NCBI GenBank assembly: GCA_900754525.1
Contig: CAAEDE010000050.1
Coordinates: 1-64,000, forward strand
Reading direction: 5' to 3'
DNA from: an uncultured Collinsella sp.
GTDB taxonomy: Bacteria > Actinomycetota > Coriobacteriia > Coriobacteriales > Coriobacteriaceae
Length of the DNA stretch: 64,000 nt
Position numbers and translations under genes: made by a program. Positions 26,479-34,193 of this stretch are shown here, piece by piece (position 1 is the first letter of the stretch; each line of letters begins with the position of its first letter). The notes beneath the pieces were generated by a model that was given only the letters and a program-made list of their open reading frames with translations, searched no databases and had not been told where the DNA came from.

Positions 26479-26565
26479 TGGTGCGGGCGAAAGGACTTGA
26501 ACCTTCATGGGGTTGCCCCCATACGGACCTGAACCGTACGCGTCTGCCAATTCCGCCACGCCCGC
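26479..26565 (-). tRNA. tRNA-Leu (anticodon CAG)
   Basis: 87-nt class II tRNA with encoded CCA. Acceptor gcgggcg/cgcccgc, anticodon stem tacgg/ccgta with loop ttcaggt (anticodon CAG), long variable arm (tgggggcaacccca) and T-loop ggttcaagtcc. Confidence 0.95.
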
Positions 26566-26608
26566 GTGCAGGAATTAGAATAACGGAGCGCCACCACGAA
26601 CGCAAGAA

Positions 26609-27526
26609 CTATTTTTGAAAAAGTTTGCGAGCATTTTCCCAAGCGGCTTGCGCGATTGTTTCGGCATCCTCACCAGTGCGATCGACACGGTCGTTAACCA
26701 GCGCGTTTGCCGTAATGGAGATCATTGCGGGCTCGCATTCAAGACCGCGGATGGGCTCCGGAGCCATATACGGGCAATCCGTCTCGAACAAAATTCGATC
26801 GAGTGGGGTTGCCGCAAATGCCTCGCGCACGTCGTCGTTGCGCTTAAAGGTGGCCGCACCACCATAGGCGATATAGCAGCCCAGCTCCACAAAGCGCTCC
26901 ATCGTGGCGCGGTCCTCGCCAAAGCAGTGCAGCACACAACCGGCCTGGGGCACGCCCACCTCACGAAGCACGTTGTAGGCGTCCACGTGCGAGGTGCGCT
27001 CCCCATCCGAGTCCTCGTGACGCAGGTGCAGCTCCACCGGCACGTTACGGCACACGGCAAGCTCGAGCTGGCGCGCCATGCAGTCAATCTGCACGTTATG
27101 GGGTGCCGGCGCGATATCGTCGTCATAGTCCATGTGATAGTCCAGGCCGATTTCGCCAATACCGGCGCATAAGGGGTCATCGAGTGCGGCAACGACCTGT
27201 GCGTGAACGTCGTCGGTATAGTCCGGCGCGCCATACGGATGCACGCCGGCAAGATACTTGATCTGCGGGATATCCTGCATCGGCAGAATTTCGCGCACGA
27301 GCCAGTCGCTATAGTCCGTCACGCTGCGTTTGTCAGCGATGGGGTCGAACATCGTCACCAACAGGTCGACACCCGCGGCTTTGGCGCGCACGAGCGTCTC
27401 GGGCACTTCTTTGCCCCAAAACGAAAGCAGATGCGCATGCGTGTCGGCAAGCGGTGCCAAGGGCACGGGGCAGGCGACCATCTTCTTTTTCTTGGTAAAC
27501 GTCACGCGTGCGGCATTAGGCATCAT
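26609..27526 (-). CDS. TatD family metal-dependent hydrolase/DNase
   Basis: TIM-barrel hydrolase of the TatD family, 305 aa, usually a Mg-dependent 3'-5' exonuclease. Metal-ligand motifs are visible: DTHAHL (residues 28-33), GEIGLDYH, LHLRHED, LHCFGE and the final Asp in FETDCPYMAP. The start MMPNAARV uses an aggag site inside the end of rsmA, and the two genes overlap by 11 bp, so they are translationally coupled. The order metG, rsmA, tatD is a common neighbourhood in Gram-positive genomes. Confidence 0.92.
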   Translation of the reverse strand: MMPNAARVTFTKKKKMVACPVPLAPLADTHAHLLSFWGKEVPETLVRAKAAGVDLLVTMFDPIADKRSVTDYSDWLVREILPMQDIPQIKYLAGVHPYGAPDYTDDVHAQVVAALDDPLCAGIGEIGLDYHMDYDDDIAPAPHNVQIDCMARQLELAVCRNVPVELHLRHEDSDGERTSHVDAYNVLREVGVPQAGCVLHCFGEDRATMERFVELGCYIAYGGAATFKRNDDVREAFAATPLDRILFETDCPYMAPEPIRGLECEPAMISITANALVNDRVDRTGEDAETIAQAAWENARKLFQK

Positions 27527-28376
27527 GGATTAGCTCCTGGGCCAGGCGGACAAAGTCGGCAACATCAAGCGTCTCGGCGCGCGTAGTGGGCGCGATACCG
27601 CAAGCCTCAAAGGCGGCATCGAGTACGTCCTTGGCAAAGCCGTTGGCGCTCATGGAGTTGCGAATGGTTTTGCGGCGCTGGGCAAACGCAGCGTCGATCA
27701 CACGAGCCACGAACTCGCGATCGAGCCCCTCGGGCACCACGCCGTCAACACGGTCGATACGCACGACGGCCGAGTCCACGTGCGGCGCCGGCATAAAGCA
27801 ACGCGGCGGCACCTCAAAGCGACCCGTCACCTGCGCATACAGGCCGAGCTTTGCCGTATAGCCGCCATAGGTCTTGTTGCCCGGCACTGCGGCAATGCGA
27901 TCGGCAACCTCCTTTTGCACCATGACGACGGCACGCTTGAGCGCCGGCATCGTCTGGAAGAACTGCAGGATGATCGTCGCCGCCACGTTATAGGGCAGGT
28001 TCGCGACAAACACCGTCGGCTCACCGCCCGCAGCCTGCTCAATCTGCTCCGGGCCCACCCTGAGCGCGTCGCCCATGATAAAGCGGAAGTTGGCATAGTC
28101 GGCGGCATGGGCGTCGAGCACCGGCTCGAGCTCGGGGTCGGCCTCGATCGACGTGACGCACGCCGCCTCCTGCAGCAGCGCAAGCGTGAGCGTACCAACG
28201 CCCGGGCCAACCTCGAGCACGCGCTCATCGCCCGTGAGCTCGGAAAGCTCGCAGATGCGCTCAATCACATGGTTGTCGATCAGAAAGTTCTGGCCCAGGC
28301 GGTGCTTGGTCGCAAGGCCAAACTCCTCCAGCAGCTCCCTTGTTGCCGTGGGGTTTGCCAAAGGCGAAGTTGTCAT
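27516..28376 (-). CDS. rsmA: 16S rRNA dimethyladenosine transferase RsmA (KsgA)
   Basis: SAM-dependent enzyme that dimethylates the two adjacent adenosines in helix 45 of 16S rRNA during small-subunit maturation, 286 aa. Motifs: KHRLGQNFLIDNHVIERIC, the SAM loop VLEVGPGVGTLTLAL, the acidic SIEADPELEPVLD and the catalytic VANLPYNVAATIIL. The C-terminal helical domain ends with QRRKTIRNSMS. It overlaps tatD downstream. A metG terminator lies just upstream, so it likely has its own promoter. Confidence 0.96.
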   Translation of the reverse strand: MTTSPLANPTATRELLEEFGLATKHRLGQNFLIDNHVIERICELSELTGDERVLEVGPGVGTLTLALLQEAACVTSIEADPELEPVLDAHAADYANFRFIMGDALRVGPEQIEQAAGGEPTVFVANLPYNVAATIILQFFQTMPALKRAVVMVQKEVADRIAAVPGNKTYGGYTAKLGLYAQVTGRFEVPPRCFMPAPHVDSAVVRIDRVDGVVPEGLDREFVARVIDAAFAQRRKTIRNSMSANGFAKDVLDAAFEACGIAPTTRAETLDVADFVRLAQELIHDA

Positions 28377-28414
28377 AGTTGCCTCCTTAGCATGATGGCG
28401 GCGTCTTGAAACAA

Positions 28415-28444
28415 AAGGGCATGGACTGTTGCGGCCATGCCCTT
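28415..28444 (-). terminator. Terminator of metG
   Basis: Perfect 10-bp arms aagggcatgg and ccatgccctt, with a TTTTGT run on the minus strand, 38 bp after the metG stop. Confidence 0.8.
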
Positions 28445-28481
28445 ACATCTAAACAGCAAATTGCCGATATGGCGCGGCGTC

Positions 28482-30083
28482 TTAGCCCAGACGCGGGAAC
28501 AGCGGCTCACCCTTCTCAACGGGCTGACCACCGGCAAGCAGGCCCCAAGCGCAAATGCCCTTGAGGTCGTCGCTCGCGGCCTCGTTCTCACAGGACAGGC
28601 GGCGCAGGGCCTCGACGGAAGTCTGAGGCATGAGCGGCATCAGCAGGTGAGCGGCAATGCGGATGGCCTCGAGCAGGTTGTAGATCACGAACGCCAGCTC
28701 GTCAGCCTTGGCCTCGTCCTTGGCAAGCGCCCAGGGCTCGGAGTCCTCGATGTAGTGGTTGGCAGCATGGATGAGCTCCATGACCTCATCCTTGGCTCCG
28801 CCGTAATCGAGCACGTCCATCTTGGCCATGTAGCGCTCGACCAGACCATCGGCAATCTTTGCCAGCGGGTTGTCGAACGCATCGAACGATGCGGGCTTGG
28901 CGGGCGCGCAACCATCAAAGTACTTGCCGCTCATGTTGAGCGAACGTGAGATGAGGTTGCCCCAGCTGTTGGCCAGGTCGGCGTTGTAGACCTGCTCCAT
29001 GCGATCGAAGCTGATGGCGCCGTCGGTACCGGGAACGACGTCGGTCATGAAGTAGTAGCGATAGCCCTCGACGCCCAGCATGTCGATAACGTCCTGCGGA
29101 GCGATGGCGTTGCCGCGGCTCTTGGACATCTTCTCGGCCTTGCCAGTCTCGGCATTGCGCACGGTCAGGAAGCCGTGGGCAAAGACGTGCTCGGGCAGGG
29201 CCTCGCCGATGGCCATGAGCATAGCAGGCCAAATGACGCAGTGGAAGCGGATGATGTCCTTACCCACGATGTGGAACTGCGCGGGCCAGCGATAGGCCAG
29301 CTCGGCACGTGCCTCGTCGGTGTCCACACCGTAGCCGACGGCCGTCATGTAGTTGAGCAGCGCATCGAACCACACGTACGTCACGTGGCCCTCGTCAAAC
29401 GGGACCTGAATGCCCCAGTCAAAGCTCGTGCGGCTCACGGAAAGGTCGTTAAGGCCGCCCTCGACAAAGCTGCGTACCTCGTTCATACGGAACGCAGGCT
29501 CGACAAAGTCGGGGTGCTCGTCATAGAGCTTGAGCAGCTTGTCCTGGAAGGCGGAAAGCTTAAAGAAGTAGGACTCCTCCTGCACGCGCTCAAGCGGACG
29601 GTGGCAGTCGGGGCACAGGTGCTGGCCGACGCTGCCGTACTCCTCGTCGCCCTTCTGGACCTGCGTATCGGTGAAGTAGGTCTCGTCAGGCACGCAATAC
29701 CAACCGTCGTAGCTGCCCTTATACAGGTAGCCGGACTCCTTCATGCGCTCCCACAGGTACTGCACGGCATGATGCTGGCGCGGCTCGGTGGTGCGGATGA
29801 AGTCGTCGTTGGAGATCTCGAGCTTGCTCCAAAGCTCCTTGAAGTGCGGAGCCTGGCTGTCGGTCCACTCCTGCGGCGTCATGTTGTGCTTGGCTGCGGC
29901 CTCGGCGACCTTCTCGCCGTGCTCGTCCATGCCGGTCAGGAACTTGACGTTATAGCCGGCGGAGCGACGATAACGGGCCTGAACGTCGGCGATGATGGTG
30001 GAATAAGCCGTGCCCAGGTGCGGATCGGCGTTGACGTAGTAGATGGGCGTCGTGATAAAGAACGAAGGCTTGCTTTGATCCAT
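28482..30083 (-). CDS. metG: Methionyl-tRNA synthetase
   Basis: Class I synthetase for tRNA-Met, 533 aa. Start MDQSKPSFFITTPIYYVN; the HIGH-type motif is PHLG (21-24) and KMSKS lies at 318-322. An insert with CPDCHRPLERV (157-167) is the connective/zinc region with a reduced Cys set. The anticodon-binding helical domain follows from about residue 380. It lacks the C-terminal EMAP-like dimerisation domain found in many longer MetG proteins. The tatD/rsmA pair lies downstream past a terminator. Confidence 0.97.
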   Translation of the reverse strand: MDQSKPSFFITTPIYYVNADPHLGTAYSTIIADVQARYRRSAGYNVKFLTGMDEHGEKVAEAAAKHNMTPQEWTDSQAPHFKELWSKLEISNDDFIRTTEPRQHHAVQYLWERMKESGYLYKGSYDGWYCVPDETYFTDTQVQKGDEEYGSVGQHLCPDCHRPLERVQEESYFFKLSAFQDKLLKLYDEHPDFVEPAFRMNEVRSFVEGGLNDLSVSRTSFDWGIQVPFDEGHVTYVWFDALLNYMTAVGYGVDTDEARAELAYRWPAQFHIVGKDIIRFHCVIWPAMLMAIGEALPEHVFAHGFLTVRNAETGKAEKMSKSRGNAIAPQDVIDMLGVEGYRYYFMTDVVPGTDGAISFDRMEQVYNADLANSWGNLISRSLNMSGKYFDGCAPAKPASFDAFDNPLAKIADGLVERYMAKMDVLDYGGAKDEVMELIHAANHYIEDSEPWALAKDEAKADELAFVIYNLLEAIRIAAHLLMPLMPQTSVEALRRLSCENEAASDDLKGICAWGLLAGGQPVEKGEPLFPRLG

Positions 30084-30152
30084 AGGGTTTGTCCTCCAGA
30101 AAAACGTTGCATACAGGGGATGATTCTAGCGCAAGGGCTGGATATCCTCCAT

Positions 30153-31031
30153 CTATTGCATATCGAGCACCATGGCATAGACATCGCGCTTGCGGCGCGA
30201 ATACTTCTGAGACAGGCGCTTGGCCACCGCAGAGGCGGGCTCCCCCTCCTCGAGCGCGGCGCGGATATCCTCGCGCAGGGCCTCGTCGGGATCCGCTGCC
30301 GCGGCGCCAACCGGCACGATACCGGCCTCCTCATCCTCGCTCGGCGGCGCGATGACCAGCGCAATCTCGCCCTTTACCTCGCCGCGAGCACGCAGCTCCT
30401 CGGCAAGCTGAGCAGCGGGCTCGCGCAAGACCTCCTCGTGCAGCTTGGTGAGTTCGCGGCAGACGGCAACCTCACGCTGGGGAAAGACCTCCGCCACGGC
30501 CTCGAGCGTCGCCACGATGCGATGTGGAGACTCGTAGAAGATGAGCGCGCCGGGCACCACGGCAAGGCGCTGCAGTCGGCGCACGCGGTCGCCGTGCTTG
30601 CGACCCAAAAAGCCTTCGAAGAAGAAATGCTCGCAGGGAATGCCGGACGAAACAAGCGCCGTGACGCAAGCAGAGGGCCCGGGAATAACTTCGACGGGCA
30701 CATCGGCCTCACGCGCCGCCTCGACCAGCGCCTGGCCGGGATCGGACACACTCGGCATGCCGGCGTCCGAGGCAAAGGCGAGGGTCTCCCCCGCCAGCAG
30801 ACGGTCGACCAGGCCGGCGGCGCGGCTGGCGATCACATTCTCGTCGCAACGGACAAGCGGCTTGGAAATGCCCAGGTGCATCAGCAGCTTTGACGTCACA
30901 CGCGTGTCTTCGCAGCAGATGGCATCGGCGGCGGCAAAGGCCTCGCCAACGCGCGGGGACAGGTCGCCCAGGTTGCCGATGGGCGTGCCGACCACATAGA
31001 GTTTGCCCGTATGGGCGCTGTTTTGCGTCAT
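30153..31031 (-). CDS. rsmI: 16S rRNA (cytidine1402-2'-O)-methyltransferase RsmI
   Basis: Tetrapyrrole-methylase-fold enzyme methylating C1402 of 16S rRNA, 292 aa. Family motifs: LYVVGTPIGNLGDLSPR (12-28), CEDTRVTSKLL, LAFASDAGMPSVSDPGQALV, GPSACVTALVSSG and FYESPHR. An acidic linker (PSEDEEAG) precedes the C-terminal helical domain (VAKRLSQKYSRRKRDVYAMV). It lies 6 bp downstream of the GH5-like gene, so the two probably share a transcript. Confidence 0.95.
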   Translation of the reverse strand: MTQNSAHTGKLYVVGTPIGNLGDLSPRVGEAFAAADAICCEDTRVTSKLLMHLGISKPLVRCDENVIASRAAGLVDRLLAGETLAFASDAGMPSVSDPGQALVEAAREADVPVEVIPGPSACVTALVSSGIPCEHFFFEGFLGRKHGDRVRRLQRLAVVPGALIFYESPHRIVATLEAVAEVFPQREVAVCRELTKLHEEVLREPAAQLAEELRARGEVKGEIALVIAPPSEDEEAGIVPVGAAAADPDEALREDIRAALEEGEPASAVAKRLSQKYSRRKRDVYAMVLDMQ

Positions 31032-31037
31032 ATCAAC

Positions 31038-32099
31038 CTATTCAATCATGCCGCGCTCGAGCGTACCGAGCGCCGCGCGGGCGTCCCATGCTGCAATGCG
31101 CTTCTCGGTCTTCCACGTTTGGAAGAACCAACCGGCAGCCGGCGCAAACGAAGCCAGCTGGTTGGCGATAAACACGCGCTCGTAGGCATTGCGGCCCTCG
31201 GGCGTAACCGACGAGTTGGCAAAGATCGCCGCGCCCGACCATTCGCCCACCAGCACGGGGAACCCAGTCGAAATCGCCTCTTTAAGCTCGCGCTTGTTGC
31301 GCGAAATCGCCGTCGTCAGCCCGCGGGGGCTCGTGATGTCGAGCGCATGTTCGTCGCGGTAATGGTACAGGTGAAGGTCCATGTAGACGTTCTTGTACTT
31401 AGCGCCGCGCATAAAATGCTTCCACTCGCTGGGATGCCCCGAAGACGAGAAGACGACGATCTTATCCTCGGGCATATACGAACGGACGAGCTCGTAGGCA
31501 TCGCGGTAGAAATTGCGCAGGTAGTGAGCAGGAATGCCATCCGTCATGGTGAAGAGGCTCTTACGGACACTCATCTGCGGCGTATCCAGCAGCTCAATGC
31601 CCAGCAGGCTCTCGGCCTCGCCGTAACGCTCGGCCAAGCGCTCGAGCACGTCAAGTGCGACATGGCGGCCGTTAGTGGACGAATGCCACTCGGCAACAGC
31701 CTCCGGCGTGGCGGGCGAATCGTTGGAATCGCCCTGGCCACCGGGCACAGTCGCCAGGTCAAGCAGCACGCGGATGTTGTACTTGGCAGCCCACTCAATC
31801 GCGCGGTCGATGTAATCGACAACCGAGATGTAGGAGGCATCGGACTCCTGTGAGCCAAAGGCATACCAAGGCACCGGCAGGCGCACGGCGTTGAGGCCGA
31901 TCTGCGCCATGCGACGGAAATCATCCTCGCTCACAAACGTCTCGTAATGACGGCGCATGCGCTCGTTATAGGCGGCGGTGCCCATTGCCTCCTGCAGCTC
32001 GGCTGCGTTGGATGCACCGGTCGCCGCGTACAGCGACGGGGTCACCCAAGGCTCGGGAATAAACCAGCCAGAGAGATTAACGCCGAGTATCCTCTCCAT
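31038..32099 (-). CDS. Glycoside hydrolase family 5-like protein lacking the acid/base Glu
   Basis: A 353-aa protein without a signal peptide that resembles GH5 exo-beta-glucanases by its opening (GVNLSGWFIPEPWVTPSLY), VRLPVPWYAFG (72-82), a PGGQGDSNDSP loop, HLYHYRDEH and the nucleophile region PVLVGEWSGA (Glu286). The strand-4 motif, normally Asn-Glu-Pro with the catalytic acid/base, reads GIELLDTPQ: Asp172-Thr173-Pro. It may thus be inactive on ordinary glycosides. I chose ATG 32099 with aaggggg upstream. The frame stays open upstream but there it crosses a repeat array. A -10-like TATACT lies at 32165-32170. rsmI follows 6 bp downstream. Confidence 0.85.
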   Translation of the reverse strand: MERILGVNLSGWFIPEPWVTPSLYAATGASNAAELQEAMGTAAYNERMRRHYETFVSEDDFRRMAQIGLNAVRLPVPWYAFGSQESDASYISVVDYIDRAIEWAAKYNIRVLLDLATVPGGQGDSNDSPATPEAVAEWHSSTNGRHVALDVLERLAERYGEAESLLGIELLDTPQMSVRKSLFTMTDGIPAHYLRNFYRDAYELVRSYMPEDKIVVFSSSGHPSEWKHFMRGAKYKNVYMDLHLYHYRDEHALDITSPRGLTTAISRNKRELKEAISTGFPVLVGEWSGAAIFANSSVTPEGRNAYERVFIANQLASFAPAAGWFFQTWKTEKRIAAWDARAALGTLERGMIE

Positions 32100-32291
32100 C
32101 ACTGCCCCCTTCGGATCGTGCAGGCCGAACCCGCATCGTATTGCATAGGATAAGTATCGTTTTGAGTATACCCGCGTGTGCGGACAGGCGACCGAACGGT
32201 CTGCAAAGTGACGCGAAAGTGGGAGGAATGTCTGAGCGGGCGGGCCCGAGATGGCGTGCCGAGATGTACATATGCGCCGGAGGTAGGCGGC

Positions 32292-32524
32292 CGGAAAGCG
32301 CATCCCGTTTTTCGCAAAAGACTGGGATGCATTTTCCGTTCGAGGCCTCAACCGGAAAATGCATCCCGTTCTGAGCGCGGGATCTGGGACGCAGTTTCCG
32401 CCAAAGACCGCAAAAGGAAAGCACATCCCATTCTGACGCCGGATTCCGGGTCGCGCTTTCCCAAGCGGCCTCAAAGCGGAAAGCGCATCCCACTCTGAAG
32501 CCAAATTCCGGGACGCAATTTCCG
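32292..32524. repeat. Array of four imperfect palindromic repeats
   Basis: Four units of 46-48 bp at 32292-32338, 32353-32400, 32416-32461 and 32477-32524. Each has arms of the form ggaaarygcatccc ... gggayGcatttcc around an inner region of about 18 nt. Linkers of 14-15 bp (containing gaggcctcaa or similar) separate them, giving a period of about 61-63 bp. The arms vary but keep pairing. The array lies between the tRNA-Phe islet and the GH5-like gene. It looks like a REP/BIME-type array rather than CRISPR because both units and linkers are degenerate copies. Confidence 0.85.
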
Positions 32525-32545
32525 CAGAGCCCTCGATAAAAGAAA

Positions 32546-32766
32546 AGGACCCCTTTGCAGAGGTCCTAGTCAATTCAAGGTGGCGGGGAAGGGAATCGCG
32601 TCCGCGCGCTGCGCGGACGGACCGCTGCGGCGCTTACGCGCCTTGCGAGCTGCGCTGGCAAACGCTTACGCGTTTACTCAGCTCCGCGCCCTCACGGGGT
32701 TCGATTCCATGTGGGGGCTGTATAAAAGAAAAGGACCCCTTTGCAGAGGTCCTAGTCAATTCAAGG
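32546..32766 (-). repeat. tRNA-tail islet downstream of tRNA-Phe
   Basis: Plus-strand order: terminator (aggacccctttgcagaggtc from 32546), tRNA-Phe tail copy (32579-32598), hairpins (gtccgcgcgctgcgcggac, ggcgcttacgcgcc, aaacgcttacgcgttt), T-arm-like end (ggggttcgattcc, 32696-32708), second identical terminator (about 32731-32753) and the true tRNA. Tail ggaatcg and end cgattcc close the unit. Here the two terminator plus tail copies are identical for about 60 bp, suggesting a recent duplication or gene conversion. Confidence 0.8.
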
Positions 32767-32839
<73 letters not shown>

Positions 32840-32962
32840 ATTTGAGGTGTGCCTTGTTTCAAGGCTTGATTAGTATAACCAAGGACGCGTTCCGGTCAAC
32901 CGAGAATTTTAAAAAAGTTTTTGAGCACAGCCTCGGTTCTATAAATCGGCACGTCAGAGGCA

Positions 32963-33250
32963 TCAGCCGGCAGCAAGAAGTTTTTCACTCAGAGCCGCAC
33001 GGGCAAACTCACTTGGCGTCATCCCCTCAGCAGCCGCCCGTCGACGAATGGCCTCCTTCATTCCCAGAGGAATCTTGACCGACAGCGTTGCCGTCCCCTC
33101 ACCTGAGAGCGGGGGCCGTCCATGCACGATCCCACCAACGGTGTGTTCGCCATCCGGAAACTCTCCGCGCTCGTACGACTCGCACCACGCGTCAATCATT
33201 TCATCCGTTACAACCTGACCATTAGCGGCCGTATACGTCTTGCCCGTCAT
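32963..33250 (-). CDS. Ribbon-helix-helix antitoxin-like protein (95 aa)
   Basis: A small protein with a C-terminal segment like a CopG/Arc-type ribbon-helix-helix: a beta-like TATLSVKIPLG, then helices MKEAIRRRAAAEG and TPSEFARAALSEKLL. The N-terminal half (YTAANGQVVTDEMIDAWCES) is acidic and probably the partner-binding part. Start ATG 33250 with ggaagggg upstream. It overlaps a 26-codon reading frame that looks like the 5' end of a toxin gene, so it appears to be an antitoxin that has lost its toxin. Family assignment is from pattern only. Confidence 0.72.
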   Translation of the reverse strand: MTGKTYTAANGQVVTDEMIDAWCESYERGEFPDGEHTVGGIVHGRPPLSGEGTATLSVKIPLGMKEAIRRRAAAEGMTPSEFARAALSEKLLAAG

Positions 33251-33302
33251 CGACCCCTTCCGTCAGGTGCTTTTTAGCATTGGGATGGATCTCAACATCC
33301 AT
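33222..33302 (-). pseudogene. Possible 5' remnant of a toxin gene
   Basis: A 26-codon frame starting at ATG 33302 reads MDVEIHPNAKKHLTEGVDDG and stops after YGR. It has a good ribosome binding site (ggaggag) and runs into the start of the antitoxin gene. The opening resembles small toxin-like proteins that begin with an I-H-P-x-A-K-K-H motif and precede this type of antitoxin in related bacteria (from memory). A normal toxin would be near 90 aa, so an internal or 3' deletion is inferred. Confidence 0.45.
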
Positions 33303-33360
33303 GCATCTTCTCCTCCATCTTACCCAATTTCGTATGACGAAAGTCCACTGTCGCCAATTC

Positions 33361-33720
33361 TTAAGCCGGCACGCGTTGGAGAGCAGGAGTCGAAACAATG
33401 ATTGAAGGACGCTCTAGTACGGCCCAGGCACCGGGACAGGAACACATGTGCCAAGGACGGACGTTTTCGTAGCGCGCGAGGATATTGCCATCGCGATCGA
33501 TGAAGGCGATGTCGATGGGATAGGCCATAAAACACGTATGGACCGAAGAGCAGCGTGGAAACGCCATGACGAGCGGCAGGCCGTTGGCGGCAACCGGATG
33601 CCGTCCCAGCATGCCGCGCAAACGCACGACAAACGACTCCGCCACCACAAACTCGGCCGGCGTCCAACCCAGCCTATTGAGTGCCCGCGCGTAGGCGATG
33701 TAGGACGAGACCGCGGTCAC
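33361..33720 (-). CDS. DUF192 family protein coupled to the Tad operon
   Basis: 119-aa protein with the DUF192 core: ESFVVRLRGMLGRHP near residue 20, the family-typical FPRCSSVHTCFMAYPIDIAF (54-73), then IDRDGNILARYENVRPWH. The start is GTG 33720, whose GTGA overlaps the stop of tadE. Translation is therefore coupled and the gene belongs to the pilus operon as its last member. DUF192 proteins are small beta-rich proteins of unclear function, often secreted. This one has no signal peptide with the chosen start. Confidence 0.82.
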   Translation of the reverse strand: MTAVSSYIAYARALNRLGWTPAEFVVAESFVVRLRGMLGRHPVAANGLPLVMAFPRCSSVHTCFMAYPIDIAFIDRDGNILARYENVRPWHMCSCPGAWAVLERPSIIVSTPALQRVPA

Positions 33721-34193
33721 ATGACCACCCCCGGACGCCATGGATCGACCGTCACCGCACGCTCGTGCGACAACGTTGTCGGCGCCCCCAGCGGAACGCC
33801 AGCGATGCTGAGAGAAGTCGGCCACGGCTCATAGTGCATGGTGCAGGTGTAGGTCCTAAACGTACCGGATAGGGAGAGCAGGCCACCATCCGATGCCTCC
33901 GCGCCTTGCTCGCTCGACACTTCGATCTGCAAGTCATAGCCTTCCATGGCATTCAGAATTTGAGTCTGAACCGTCGCCGAGGCATCGGCAGAGCTCTCGT
34001 CACCCTCCCCGCCCGGCGCCACAGCGTGCGCCAGCACGATGTCGGGCACCACGCGGTCGAAGCGCGCGACAGCGCTGGCAAAGATCATGACGTTGTACAC
34101 GATGAGCGCCAGCACCAGTAAAACGGGCGTAACCACTGCCATCTCCACCGTCGCTTGGGCGCGCTCCTCACGCAGCCGTATGCGGATACTCAT
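33717..34193 (-). CDS. TadE-like pseudopilin
   Basis: 158-aa minor pilin of the TadE family. The basic N-terminus MSIRIRLREERA is followed by the prepilin-type motif AQATVEMAVVTPVLLVLAL, one hydrophobic helix, and an extracytoplasmic domain with two or more beta-rich stretches. The expected prepilin-peptidase site would follow Ala before Gln. The gene start overlaps the stop of the TadG-like gene by one base and its end overlaps DUF192. It acts in pilus assembly at the membrane. Confidence 0.85.
   Translation of the reverse strand: MSIRIRLREERAQATVEMAVVTPVLLVLALIVYNVMIFASAVARFDRVVPDIVLAHAVAPGGEGDESSADASATVQTQILNAMEGYDLQIEVSSEQGAEASDGGLLSLSGTFRTYTCTMHYEPWPTSLSIAGVPLGAPTTLSHERAVTVDPWRPGVVM

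Noticed and set aside
32292..32524. CRISPR array
   Set aside because: There are regular repeats with short linkers, but units differ from each other, linkers are only 14-15 bp and resemble one another, and no cas genes are near.
32100..32573. N-terminal extension of the GH5-like protein
   Set aside because: The frame is open but consists of the palindromic repeat array; ATG 32099 has a strong ribosome site and matches the family start.
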